Part shown: piece after piece, positions 36,104 to 50,610 of the stretch
How positions within the stretch are numbered: position 1 is the first letter of the stretch
Layout of the letters: every line of letters begins with the position of its first letter
NCBI RefSeq assembly: GCF_010389155.1
Contig: NC_057763.1
Location: 47,040,645 to 47,104,644, forward strand
DNA: 64,000 nt
From: Erigeron canadensis
Taxonomy: Eukaryota > Streptophyta > Magnoliopsida > Asterales > Asteraceae
Direction of reading: 5' to 3'
The notes under the pieces: model-generated
What the model saw: only the letters and a program-made list of their open reading frames with translations
Told to the model about the DNA's origin: nothing
Database searches by the model: none
Translations under genes and position numbers: made by a program

Positions 36104-36200
36104 TATAAATCACCTATAATCCCTTCTCAATTTCTCACACAAAGCCTCAAAAACGATCTATCAATTAATCTTTCGCATACTTTCTCGTTCTCTCTCACAC
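36104..36200 (+). promoter_or_regulatory. polyubiquitin promoter: TATA box and 5' leader start
   Basis: TATAAAT at 36104-36110 is followed about 30 bp later by a CT-rich, A-containing leader (TTCTCACACAAAGCCTC, then CGTTCTCTCTCACAC). This arrangement resembles plant polyubiquitin promoters. The upstream stretch 35935-36080 is notably less AT-rich than the region. The leader is cut off by an inserted element just after 36195, so normal transcription through to the coding units is doubtful. Confidence 0.5.
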
Positions 36201-36875
36201 CGTGCTCTTGAGTTTGGTTTATAAAAGAAAAGAAATGATTGAAAGTGATATTATTTTTCTCTCAAATTATCCCATAAATGGGGAGAAATTTTTTAGACAA
36301 AATCAACTAAAAAATCATTCTACTTCTTTTCATTTCACTCCCTTTCCACCCTTAAATTAAAGGGTTTATTCCATAAAAAGGTAACCTATTTACATGAAAT
36401 TCCTATTAAAGGTAACCTATTTTGTTTTCGTCTATTTAAAGGATCCTATTTTCAAAAAATTCCTAATAAAGGGTATACCGTTAGTTTTTGACAGACGGAG
36501 TTCGTTAAGTGCCATGTCACCGATGTCACGTCATCAGTTTTGATGTGGCACTTGACTTTGACCGACCTAATTTTGGATATATATATATATATATATATAT
36601 GAGTCGGTCAAAGTCAAGTGCACGTCATCAAAACTGGTGACGTGGCACTTAACGAGCTTCGTCTGTCAAAAACTAACGATATACCTTTTATTAGGAACTT
36701 TTTGAAAATAAGATCCTTTAAATAGACGAAAACAAAATAGGTTACCTTTAATAGGAATTTCATGTAAATAGGTTTCCTTTTTATGGAATTTTCCCTAAAT
36801 TAAACTCAAGAACACAATTTATTTTGTAATCATTTGCTTTCCTTTCTTTTCATTCCATAAAAAAACTCGAGAACA
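36198..36875. mobile_element. TTCTTGAG-type MITE inserted in the polyubiquitin leader, carrying a nested MULE
   Basis: Outer ends ACACCGTGCTCTTGAGTTT and (reversed) ACACTATGTTCTCGAGTTT are inverted. Without the 443 bp of nested element plus target duplication, the element would be about 230 bp, close to the 34.16-kb relative. It sits between the polyubiquitin leader and the presumed 5'-UTR intron. Target duplication is unclear. Confidence 0.5.
36362..36795. mobile_element. Mutator-like foldback element, 434 bp, 9-bp target duplication
   Basis: Long arms of about 200 bp are near-perfect inverted copies, starting GGGTTTATTCCATAAAAAGG and ending CCTTTTTATGGAATTTTCCC, around a central TA run at 36578-36600. 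The 9-bp direct repeat TAAATTAAA flanks it exactly (36353-36361 and 36796-36804). It is nested inside the 36.20-kb element and encodes nothing. Confidence 0.85.
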
Positions 36876-37210
36876 TAGTGTCAACGTATCATCTTTTTCG
36901 TTTCTATTTATATATATTTTCTTTCATTGTTTTTGATCATTATATATACATATTTACTATTAAATTAATTAAATATAATTATAATTATAATAAATCATAT
37001 GTAGATATAAACGTGAAATTGTTTTTTTCCTTTTTTTTCTTTTGTATCTTTACCGATTAGATAGGTTAAATATTAAAATTATGATATTGAATAAGATCTG
37101 TAACTATTGTCAAATTAATAAAGTTTTTAATTCGACTAATATAATTTTACCCATAGAATGATATATATGAGATTAGTTACTTTTCATAGAAAGAAAAAGT
37201 GGAAACTTGA

Positions 37211-39956
<2,746 letters not shown>

Positions 39957-41375
39957 AGCTCTTGTTTGTGTTTTTCATGATTGTTGGTGTTGTTTGGTAA
40001 TGGAACCATTGTGTTCAGTGAAAATGGTACTATGTTGAACTTTTTAATATATATATAATAAATCATTTGATGTCTACTTTGATGATGTTTTCTCATGTTT
40101 AGTCTTTGGAATGTATGTGTACGTGTATATTAATTGATTTGCTGCGGGATTAGCTTGTGATGCACCACTACACCAGATCAATAAACAGTTGAGTTGCTTA
40201 TAGGTTTTAGGTTACATATGATATGAAGGTTCTTCCCCCTATGCAGCTTCCTGAATTGGCCGTATGTTGCTTATTGAGTTAGGAACATAAAAAATCGAGT
40301 TTTGGTAAACATTTTAAATACTTGTTTGTTTGGTTGCCTTTGCTATATAACGTCCTTGTTGATTTGTAATGCTCCTGCTCCCTTATTTATATTGTACGTT
40401 AATGTTAGGTTTCCCTTGGCTTTAGATTGGGACAAGTAGTAACAACATACTTTTACTTTTAAGCTGCTGATCTACCTTCATTTGTCCAATTCTCTTGCCG
40501 TATAAGGTTCTAAAATCTATGGCTGTTGAAATCCTGGCTATGACCAAAAGGCCTGTATGTGGCTTTATAACAAGCTAGGAAGATAAACAACATCGAGAAT
40601 GCATTTAGCTATACAGATATGGGGATCAGGAAGGGAAAATCATGGAATTGCATATGAGAATCGACTGATATGTGGTTTGTGAAAGCGTACATGATGGGTT
40701 GGACCTTTCATTCTATATTAATTCATCTGCTTACTCGATAAACAAGTGTGTATAGAGTTAGATTTTTCATAAACACGTTTTAAAGGGCGACTTGGGGTAT
40801 CTTCTTTAGTCCTTTACAGTATAGAGGTTTTTCTCATGTTTATATACATTTTTTTCATTGAGATATATGATATTATGCAGACTTTTTGATTGTGAATTTT
40901 GTTGCTTCAAAGTAAGGCAGAGGGAATTCTAACACGTCTTTACTCAATACACATACTGTACATCAACTGTGGTGGTAATCGATCAAACTGCCATGTATAC
41001 ATGGTTACGAATATACAATACAAAAACAAGGAACACAATTACACAACTATATGACCATATCACATACACAACTACCTAAATTACCCTAATTCTTTGTTCA
41101 TTAATTTAAACATCTCTACCTAATATACCTATAATACCCTTAAATCTCAACCACTCATTTTTTTTCTCTTTCCCCCAAAAATCATTTTATTTTATAATTT
41201 ATTCAAAATCTTTTATCTCAAAATCGATAAATTATAAAAATTGCAAGGGTATTCTTAAAATTTCATGCTCTTTCATTGAAGATGTCATTCGCTATACTTT
41301 CGACGAATTTTTAAATCCGAGTACGGAGTCTGTACGGCTAAGGCATTTGGCTATTACACTATATGGCCTATCACC
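39957..41375. other. 3' flank of the polyubiquitin pseudogene, then Helitron-like DNA
   Basis: Up to about 40060 the sequence has the GT-rich look of a polyubiquitin 3' untranslated region. Nothing recognisable follows until about 41080-41375, where ATCTCTACCTAATATACC and ATACCCTTAAATCTC match text at 55.2 kb and are typical of non-autonomous Helitron bodies in this window. The Copia element inserts at 41375. Confidence 0.4.
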
Positions 41376-42188
41376 TGTTAGAATATGAACACATAAACAT
41401 ATAACAATTCACGAGTACGCAGCGGAAAAGAAACGTATATGCAATCAAATTAATTAACAAAGAAAGAATCGAAACGTGTACCTTTGCACAAAGCTTCCAA
41501 TAATATTAATAGTAAGATTATTATTATTAGTTAGGGTTTAAAGGAAAACCCCTCCACGATCGCACACTAGACACCCTTATACCGTATGCTAGTACCCCGA
41601 TCACGAACCAAACAACCCTTTCTTTATCTCCGTTATATCAAAAACCATTATGAACCGAAACCTTTGTTGTTAACTAACAAAACCAAAACCTTTAATTAAT
41701 GCTAAGCATTAATAGCAAGAATATGAGTTCCATGTGGTTTTCGAACGGACAAAACAAAAAAAACTTTAGAAGATTTTTGTTTTCGGCCGAACTCAAAGAA
41801 GAGGGGAGAGAGGGGAGAATTACTTGTGTGAAGGAATGAGAAAACCTTTGAATTAAGCCCTCTATTTATAGGGTTTAATTAAGGTTTAATTTACTTGGTG
41901 AACAAGCTAGATTAAGGCTTATAAAGCCTTATCAAAACCGGCCCCCCCATATGGATTTAGAGCTCAACTCTAATTTCCATATTTCACATTTTTAATCTTC
42001 CATTTAATTAATTAAATATAATTAACCCCTTAATATATTTAAATTAATTATTTCGTGATCTAATTAATTAATATATTACTTTAATATACTAATTAATAAT
42101 ATAGAGTTACCGTGTCATTTCGTGTGACCCCGTAGGCTTAAATTATTTCCGGACATGCGATTTATAATAAAATGATCACACTCCAACA
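41376..42188 (-). repeat. 3' LTR of the Copia element
   Basis: 813 bp with TG...CA ends, matching 48350-49151 throughout. Compared with the other LTR it carries an extra 10-bp GGGGAGAGA-type piece near 41810-41820. Confidence 0.9.
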
Positions 42189-43059
42189 GCTCCCACTTGA
42201 GCATGTTATTATAAAGGCAATAACATTGGTTGGCGTCTAGCAACACTCCAATGCTCCCGAAAATATTTAAGAATAGATTCTTAAATTGCCAAGTTGAAAT
42301 GATTTAGTCTTTAATATCCCTTTGTTCAGATTCCCTTGTTAATTATGAATATGGATCAATGTCATTTCATAATTTAACGATTATGTTTCTCATTTCTACA
42401 ATTAATTAAGATTGCCAAATTAGTCGAGATAACTTCTTGAGTTCATTTGGGTGTGGCCACACAAACATCTTCAATTAACTAATGAGGGCGCCAAATGGTA
42501 TCATACTTCAGTTGCAAATTGAAGGAACAAATCCTGTATTGACTACAAGTGTCTGGCCATGTCGTTTCTTAACATTTCTGAAAATAGCCCTTTATTACTG
42601 CCTTGTTCAGGACAGTTAGGAACTATATCAAGAAATGCAATCCACACATGCATAACTCACTTGTATCTCAAGTCAAAGGATAAATAAAGTAACCATTTCA
42701 CGAATTTCATTTAATGACGCCGATCCATAAAATGATAATTCGTTCTGTGGGGTAAGTCCAATATTCACCTTTTGAATATCATGTGAGTTTCGTACGATCC
42801 ACCATCTTCAAAATATTCCCTTAAATATTTTCACCAATCTCTCACAATTGTCTTACTTTAATTATATTCTCATATAATTAATCGACAATAGACATTTAGA
42901 ATATTCAACTAATATTCATGGATTTAAACATGCAAATATAGGACACAATTATTATAAAATTGAAACCACTTATACCGCGTATAAAGATTCATTTATGAAA
43001 ATAACAATTGTTTAACATCCCATTATCCAAATACCAATAACAGATTTACATGATATAAC

Positions 43060-43620
43060 TTAGCAATAACCTTTGCCCACGGCATACTTATTAACCTTTC
43101 CTTTTGACAATACCTTTGTAAAAGGATCCGCTGAGTTATAATCTGTGTGAACTTTTAGTAATTTGATTTCACGCAATTCGCTTTGCTCACGAACGTAGTG
43201 ATATCTTATCAGGTAATGTCTGACACCTTTCTGAACCCCAGGTTTAGTGCCAATGATAATTGCTCCCGATTTATCACAGTACAGTTCCATAGGTGTGTTA
43301 TTTGAGGATTATCATATTAAAATCCAAAAATAAACTTTCTAATCCAGACAACCTTCATGTCGTCTTCTCTGAGACGACAATATACTAAGATTCTGCTACA
43401 TACATAGCAACTGTGGTTTACTATTAGCTCATAGCATTCCACCGTGTCTTCATTTAAAATGAAGACGTATCCCGATTGATATTCTTGAAACATCTTCATC
43501 AGTCATGAAATCCAACATCACAAATTCTATTACTATTTGAATTTTGATCAGGATTTCAACCATACACCAAGAATAATTCTTTAGTAGCCCGCACGTACTT
43601 AAGAATACTTTTCACAGCAG
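43060..43620 (-). pseudogene. Copia RNase H / pol C-terminal remnant
   Basis: The frame 43290-43060 has LYCDKSGAIIIGTKPG, then HYLIRYHYVREQ and SADPFTKVL, the conserved end of Copia Pol after RNase H. Upstream RNase H pieces are out of frame (for example 43499-43317). Between here and the 3' LTR about 870 bp are noncoding. Confidence 0.85.
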
Positions 43621-43828
43621 TTCATTGATCCACTCCGGGATTTTGCTGATATCGGCTAACAATATTTTGAGCGAAACACAACTTCAGGTCTAGTGCATCT
43701 TACCGTGTACATGATAGATCCCACAGCCGAAGCATAAGGAACTCTTTACACACGCTCCACCTTTTCAGGTGTAGAAGCACCGTTCTTGCTAGATAAATTA
43801 AGTCCTTCTTGCATAGGCAAGTTCCCGC

Positions 43829-44675
43829 TTATTTAGAATTTTCCATCTTGAATTTCTTCAAGATCTTATCTATATACGCACTTTGACTTAATCCGATCAA
43901 CCGTTTACTTATATCTCTATAGATTTTGATTCCAAGTATGAATGCTGCTTCACCCAAGTCTTTCATAGCAAAACACTTTCCAAGATAAGATTTAATGTCT
44001 TTCAACATTGGAATGTGATTTCCTATTATCAATATGTCATCGACATACAAGACAAGGAAAGTAACATTACTCCCACTAGCTCTGCGATATACACATGGCT
44101 CATCAGGATTCTGAACAAAATCAAACTTTTTGATCTCTTCATCAATCCTTTTATTCCAACTCCTTGATGCTTGCTTTAGTCCATAAATGGACCTTTGAAG
44201 CTTGCATACTTTGTTGGGATATTTAGGATCGACAAAACCTTCCGGTTCTACCATATAGACTTCCTTGTCTATAAAACCATTCAAGAAAGCGGTTTTGACA
44301 TCCATTTGCCATATCTCATAGTCATAGACGCCGCTATGGCTAAGATGAACCTAATAGCTCTAATGTCCGCAACCGGAGAAAGGTTTCCTCATAATCAACT
44401 CCAAAAAGTTGAGTATAACCTTTCGTCACAAGACGAGCTTTATAGGCGTGTATATTTCCATCCATGTCGGTCTTCTTCTTGAAGATCCACTTTCACCCAA
44501 CGGTACTACCATTTGGTGGAAGATCAACCAAGCTCCAGACTTGATTGTCTTTCATGGATTTCATTTCCACATTTGCAGCTTCAAGCCATTTGTCAGATTC
44601 TGGATCTGATAATGCAGCATTGAAATTAGGAGGTTCATTCAAATCTCCTACTACGTGTTCTTCAGACTCAATCAT
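43829..44675 (-). pseudogene. Copia reverse transcriptase remnant
   Basis: From 44675 the frame carries SDKWLEAANVEMKSMKDNQV and WSLVDLPP, the start of the RVT_2 domain. After a break, 44305-43829 continues MDVKTAFLNGFIDKEVYM, SIYGLKQASRSWN and the catalytic YVDDILIIGN motif. The order and spacing are those of Ty1/Copia reverse transcriptase. At least one frameshift lies between the two pieces (about 44306-44490). Confidence 0.9.
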
Positions 44676-44704
44676 AAGATTTAACCTTTCACGAGCATGT
44701 ATTG

Positions 44705-45858
44705 TCCCCGAGGACCTACGAATTGGAATCGCTTCATCTTCAACTTAAAGTTCATCTAGAGATTCATCTCTTTGAACATTTTCCCCCCTAAGTTGAAGAT
44801 TGTTAGTATCTTTAGAAGTTAACCCATCTTCTTGATGCTCATCAAGTTCAACAATCCTCCCACTGTCCTCTTGAGATATGAGTCTCCTTTCAAGGAACTC
44901 AGCAAATCAAAAGGTTTTTGACAATGTTTCCGGTAGGAAAGTAGAAGTAGTAACCCATCGTTTCCTTTGAGTATCCTACAAAGATGCACTTGACACCACA
45001 TTCATGTAGTGTCTTGTCAACTTTCTTGGTTAGAACCATATTGAGAATGCATGCAGCAATCTCTAGAGCACAATCCCAAAATGAAATGGGAGAGTCTTAA
45101 GGTTCATCGTTTATCTTACCATGCTCAACAAGGTTTGATTTCTCCTTTCACATATACCCTTATATAGGAGTAAGCTCTTGGATAAATCCACAAGCTTTTA
45201 GATGATCCTTAAACTTTTTGGCTTAAGTATTCTTTATCTCGATCCGAACAAAGAATCTTGATGGTTCTATTGAGTTGATTCTCCACTTCATTTTAAATTC
45301 ATTGAATATTTCAAAGACTTCATGTTTATGTTTAAGCAATTAAACATAACCATAATGACTGAAATCATTCATAAAAAATGATGAAGTAGCTAGCCTTTCC
45401 TTGACACATGCCTAAATGGGCTACATACATCTGAATGTAATAGTCCAAGTAATTCCTTAGCCCTCCCCGGTTTTATGCGGAAAAGGTATTCTTGTCATCT
45501 TGCCGAAAACATAAGGCATGCATTTGTCAAATGATTCATCATTTGATTTTAAGATCCCTTCAATTTGAAGTATGCATTTCTTGCTAACGACAACACATTT
45601 TTCAAATGATTCATCATTTGATTTCAAGATCCCTTCATTTTGAAGATTTCCAATGTGTTTCTTGCTAACGACAATCCCAAAAAACACGCAATTTATCAAA
45701 TGATTCATCATTTGATTGCAAGATCTCTTCATAATGAAGATTTCCAATGCGTTTCTTGCTAATGATAATGTCAAATCAATGCATTTATCAAATGATTCAT
45801 CATTTGATTGTAAGACACCGTCCCTTTGAAGTCTTTAAATGCATCTCTTGACAAAATT
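44705..45858 (-). pseudogene. Copia gag-pre-integrase and integrase remnant with amplified segment
   Basis: The minus frame 45774-45457 ends in CMPYVFGKMTRIPFPHKTGE, the C-terminal part of the gag-pre-integrase zinc region that leads into integrase. Directly before it the short segment GILKSNDESFDKC is repeated. Integrase traces follow in broken frames to about 44.7 kb (for example the frame 45001-44819). The DDE catalytic triad cannot be read in one frame. Confidence 0.65.
45521..45850 (-). repeat. imperfect tandem repeat (four units, ~76-93 bp) within pol
   Basis: Each unit starts with TCAAATGATTCATCATTTGA and continues into AAGATCxCTTC and TTTCTTGCTAA. Starts are near 45521, 45597, 45690 and 45782. 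In the coding sense each unit repeats the peptide EGILKSNDESF followed by a Cys-containing stretch. Confidence 0.8.
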
Positions 45859-45859
45859 A

Positions 45860-46678
45860 AACAAGATGACTATGTCAAAGATAATTAGAGTCCAAGTTAA
45901 ACTTGACTCTTTGCTATTGAACTATTATTTGTATAACAACGCATATAATTCAATTTTGAAGATACTTGAAGCACTTGCCAAACCAGCTTGCTTCTTTTTC
46001 ATATTCAACTCAGCTAGATACTTTAGCCGTATGCTCCTTTTGCCAAAAGGGTCTTTTAAGGTTTTGAGACAAACACAACTTGTTTTCTCTTACCAAAAAT
46101 CTTGCCCTTAGCTTACGGTTGTTTTGCTTTCCGAACCTTTCCCCCCTTGATCATAAGAACTCGGGATGTAGCAGATTTCCTTGGAAGCTCTTTCTCATAC
46201 TTAATTAACATGACATGAAGTTTAGCTGTGGTTTTACTAATGTTATGCATAGTTTAACCTTTCCAATTGCCCATGAGTACCTCTTCAACTAGAGTACTTG
46301 AGGACTAACCGATGTTCCATGCTCGTGTCACAAGTCATGAAGTTGATCAACTAGGTCGAACAACTTTACTCCGGCTTGCTTTTAGTACAAAGACTTGAGT
46401 TCAGTGAGCATATCACATGGAAATGAATGCTCAAATTGCCTTTGAAGGTCGGCATTCATGCTTTCCAACATTAAATAAGCAACCTCATTGTGTCTATCGT
46501 ACCGAGCATTGTATGCAACCAACTTTCAAGTTGAAGCATTCGCTCCCGGAACAACGGTGTTTGCTCATCAATGACTTGAACCCAGTCATTGAAGTTTGGC
46601 TCCAGAAAGTCTTTTCCTTTCTAGCATCGACCTGAAAGCCGATTGGTGTATGTTTTGAGAAGGATTTGTTGTTGCCAT
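45860..46678 (-). pseudogene. Copia gag remnant
   Basis: The frame starts at 46678 with MATTNPSQNIHQSAFRSMLE, like the N-termini of plant Copia Gag proteins, and reads to KRLSGA before the first disruption (46608-46586). Later pieces are scattered over several frames. The nucleocapsid CCHC knuckle could not be found intact. The right-hand boundary is approximate. Confidence 0.6.
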
Positions 46679-48349
46679 CTTCAAAACAGACAAAAGTTCA
46701 ATTATCGGTATTTTCGATAATTTAATCCTTAAGAAATGTAATTTACCCTCGTTAAATTCATCTATCAAATTACTTTCACTAAGGCTAGGATCCAACTTAA
46801 CATACAATCATTTCATCAGTTGATCTGCTAGAAATGACGGTATTCAAAAAGGTAATCGAGAATCGATAATTGCATTCATACAACTCCTAGATTTATGGGA
46901 CTTACAACAACACTGTAAAGGGGTATTAAGTGTTTTGTAAACATGTTTTGTCCCATCTTATGCCACGGTTTAAGGTCTCACCTCTTAACTCGTTTTAAGT
47001 CGCCCAATTAAGAACATGTAGATAGTCCACCGCTGTCTCACAACGAGTGGTAATCTACCTTGAAGAGATACAATTCACCTACGTCTCACGTAGAGCAAAA
47101 AGCACTGGCAAGTGTTCTTAGCAAAGTGGGTGGCATTGACTTATCTTTAAATGGGTAATGCATTTGATGTGAATCAAAAGTTTATGTTTGAAGACTCATG
47201 CATAATCTTCGAAACATAATTTTTAATAAAATCATTTGTATAGTCTTACAACACAAGAGAGCTCGGTAGCTCCATTTGAACGCACAAAGAAGCGCAAGGG
47301 CAAAGGTATGCGATAAACGCGATTTAAAAACCCGCCCTTTTAGAAGGCTAGCGCACTCCGACTTATACCTCTCTTAGAGTTTGTTCAAATGGGTGAGCCG
47401 GTGTATCTCAAGGTTGCAAGACTCCAATTTTATTAATGAAATTTCTATTTTGATAGTTCTTAGTCAAGTTTATTTTCAAAACCAATTTTTGCATCACCTT
47501 TATACAACTTATAAACAAAATACAAAAATTAATAAATTTACTAATTACCGAACTATTTAATTAAGTAACAAGTTAAGGTGGGCCACCTAAACATGGTCAC
47601 TATGGTTCATGCAAAAGTTCAATCACGGCTCCCCCTTCCGAAGAAGAGGACCACATGCATCAAGTTACCTTGATTGCGTAAACCTTTAAACAAATCAAGT
47701 TGCAAATAAAACACATATACTTGCTGTCTGGAAATTTCCAGCAGCTTGATGACCAGTTTACACCTGTTTCTGGTCTGATTCAGCTTTCGACCGAAACTAC
47801 AAAGTTGTAGCCCTATGTGTTGGGCTTCTACAGTCCAAAGCACGACTCCTAAATCATTACAGATTATTTTATATTATTTTTCTAGTAAACTGTCGCACAT
47901 CAGAAAATTTACACGCAAAAATCACATTGTCACATAATTATCTAATAATTAACCCTAATTATTGGATCAACATGATTTGCATAATATAACTCTTTATATA
48001 TCCAGTAAAATCACAATAAAAATTTTGCATGAATTTCTTGTGATTTTACTATTTATTTAACAATAAATAAAACAATACACATAATCATACAATTCATCAC
48101 ATAATTTATATCAATTCACAATTCAAAACTTGTTTGAGGGTTTCAATCTCCATTGAACAAGGTTAAAACTTTAATTAAACAAAAACCCTAATTTTTTATT
48201 TAATCAAGATCCGATTTAATTAATTAAAAAAATAAGAAAAACACCCTTTTAATTATTTAACAATTAATTAAAATCAACCAACCCTTAAACCCCCCTTCAA
48301 GTTTTGATCTTTGTAATTAATAGATCACATATGTGACTTGTGATACCAC
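46679..48349 (-). other. Copia untranslated leader
   Basis: About 1.7 kb between the 5' LTR and the gag start with no recognisable coding signal. The primer-binding site lies at its LTR-proximal end. Confidence 0.6.
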
Positions 48350-49151
48350 TGTTAGAATATGAACACATAAACATATAACAATTCACGAGTACGCAGCGGA
48401 AAAGAAACGTATATGCAATCAAATTAATTAACAAAGAAAGAATCGAAACGTGTACCTTTGCGCAAAGCTTCCAATAATATTAATAATAAGATTATTATTA
48501 TTAGTTAGGGTTTAAAGGAAAACCCCTCCACGATCGCACACTAGACATCCCTATACCGTATGCTAATACCCCGATCACGAACTAAACAACCCTTTGTTTA
48601 TGTCCGTTATATCAAAAACCATTATGAACCGAAACCTTTGTTGTTAACTAACAAACCAAAACCTTTAATTAATGCTAAGCATTAATTGCAAGAATATGAG
48701 TTCCATGTGGTTTTCGAACGGACAAAACAAAAAAAACTTTAGAAAATTTTTGTTTTCGGCCGAACTCCAAGAAGAGGGGAGAATTACTTGTGTGAAATAA
48801 CGAGAAAATCTTTGAATTAAGCCCTCTATTTATAGAGTTTAATTAGGGTTTAATTTACTTGGTGAATAAGCTAGATTAAGGCTTATAAAGCCTTATCAAA
48901 ACCGGCCCCCCATATGGATTTAGAGCCCAACTCTAATTTCCATATTTCACATTTTTAATTTTCCATTTAATTAATTAAATATAATTAACCCCTTAATATA
49001 TTTAAATTAATTATTTCGTGATCTAATTAATTAATATATTACTTTAATATACTAATTAATAATATAGAGTTACCGTGTCATTTCGTGTGACCCCGTAGGC
49101 TTATATTATTTCCGGACATGCGATTTATAATAAAATGATCACACTCCAACA
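48350..49151 (-). repeat. 5' LTR of the Copia element
   Basis: 802 bp. In the minus orientation it precedes the primer-binding site at about 48337-48349 and a leader of about 1.7 kb before gag. It should contain the promoter of the element, but I did not assign a TATA box. Confidence 0.9.
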
Positions 49152-49156
49152 TCACC

Positions 49157-49205
49157 TCCATCATCTCACCGCCGCATTGCGTGGTAACTATTGCTCGTAG
49201 TTAAA
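49157..49205 (+). mobile_element. 3' remnant of the Helitron that received the Copia element
   Basis: CTCCATCATCTCACCGCCGC, then ATTGCGTGGTAACTATTGCTCGTAGTT follows the downstream TCACC. This matches the 3' text of the Helitron at 25.5-26.16 kb, with CTCG where CTAG is expected. Joined across the Copia insertion to 41080-41375 it makes one older element. Confidence 0.5.
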
Positions 49206-50173
49206 TCAAGTATCTGGCATAATCCTTTGTTTCCTGGCTTTTATTTCATTAATTTACCTTCTTCTCAAGTCAAAGTCCTCTGCTCTTCGGCTAGGAAGTG
49301 CGTGACTGAAACTGCCCTTTTGGTGAGTTCAAAATTCAACACCGGTAAGTGGAGATGATTGACGTTGCCTCCAATCTATTAGGGGATAGATGTGGGTAAT
49401 GACTTGTTCAAGATGCCGGCTGAATGTGGGCTTTAATTAGTGGCTGAACCGATCAAGTTAAGCATTAAGGTGTCTTATTTTATGTAATAATTAATGTGCC
49501 TGTCAATTATGTCCGACTGTCCCTAGGGAGGTGGTTTTATTGATCAGCCAGATTGGATAACTCACAAAATATTGCTACTGTACGTTCATTGTGCATATTG
49601 ATCTGTTTGATTGTCGAGTATTTTTGTGTTTTCGAGACTTAATGCATAGTTCAATTCAATACTTTAATTCCCCTTCTTCTAATACTTACTTTGCTCAGCA
49701 CACAAGGTTTAAGCTGCCCAAGTACCTTCTCTTATCTCTAACCGTGGCATTTAACATTTGAAATTAAGAATCTCCATCATATCTCGGCTCCAAAGACCTA
49801 TTACTCGATCTTTTAAAAAGGGAGGGTAAGGTCTTCAAAGTTTGTATTTTATTTTGGAAGGCAATAAATAAAATAAAATACTCGTATTTTATGAAATTAT
49901 ATAAATAGTAAACTAACAAGAAAGAAAGCTAGGTCTTCAAAGTAACTCTAATCTAATTCGCAACCTAAGACTTCAAACATGTGAGTCAAATATTTGAGTC
50001 AAACATGTAATTCACAACATGTGAGTCAAATATTTATTTTTACGGGTAACTCAAAACGTAAATATTTATTTTGGCAAATTAACATGATACTTTCCTATTC
50101 AAGAACATTAGGCACATCATTTACTTGGTAACTAATTTACTAATTAAGTACGTGATCTAAATTTATAATTAAG
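49206..50173. other. intergenic DNA, no gene recognised
   Basis: Composition is more balanced near 49260-49560, but no open frame has a motif. A phrase with CATGTGAGTCAAATATTT is repeated around 49978-50030. Confidence 0.4.
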
Positions 50174-50610
50174 ACAAGGGTAAAATGCAAAAATCGTCCA
50201 TGTGTTTTTTTTTTATTATATTCATTCTTGCCGTTAACTTTTAACCAAATCATCCGTGTGGTTTGACATTTGTCCTTGGCTCTGTTAACCCATCACGTGC
50301 ATTTTTAATGATTTTGAGTATGCATACTTAAATTTTAAGTATGCATTTTAATTAAAATGGAAAGTTTTGGGCAGGAAGAACATATATATAGGAATGAAGA
50401 TGGATGAAAAGTTAAAATTTCCCATCACATGACTTCCATGTGGGATGGGGGGAGTTCAACCAAAACATTTCAAGGATAACAACAGGGTTATAACGGCAGG
50501 GACCAATATTGTCAAACCACAAGGGTGATTTTAGCTAAAAGTTAATGGTAGAGATAAAAAATTACAAAAGTTACAAACCCATATATGGAAGATTTTTGCA
50601 CTTCACCGAT
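50174..50610. mobile_element. foldback element with AAAATGCAAAAATC termini
   Basis: The left end AGGGTAAAATGCAAAAATCG and the reversed right end GGTGAAGTGCAAAAATCTTC are inverted. Inner arms share TTAACTTTTAxCxAAATCA, GTGTGGTTTGACA and GCCGTTA with their inverses. No protein is encoded and I could not confirm a target duplication. Confidence 0.6.

Larger units (their letters stand above)
41376..49151 (-). mobile_element. Ty1/Copia LTR retrotransposon, nearly full length, degenerate
   Basis: The element is bounded by two highly similar LTRs (41376-42188 and 48350-49151), both starting TGTTAG and ending CCAACA, with target duplication TCACC (41371-41375 and 49152-49156). All coding remnants are on the minus strand, so 48350-49151 is the 5' LTR. 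Next to it on the minus strand GTGGTATCACAAG resembles a tRNA-iMet primer-binding site (TGGTATCAGAG). Before the 3' LTR, CAAGTGGGAGC is the polypurine tract. Order of domains is gag, gag-pre-integrase, integrase, reverse transcriptase, RNase H, as in Copia. Many stops and frameshifts make it non-autonomous. The LTRs differ at roughly twenty positions plus a few indels by eye, so the insertion is not very recent. Confidence 0.92.

Noticed and set aside
45521..45850. Regularly spaced repeats that look array-like
   Set aside because: The repeat is part of the coding strand of a Copia element, the units are imperfect and have no unique spacers between identical repeats, and the genome is a plant, so this is not a CRISPR array.
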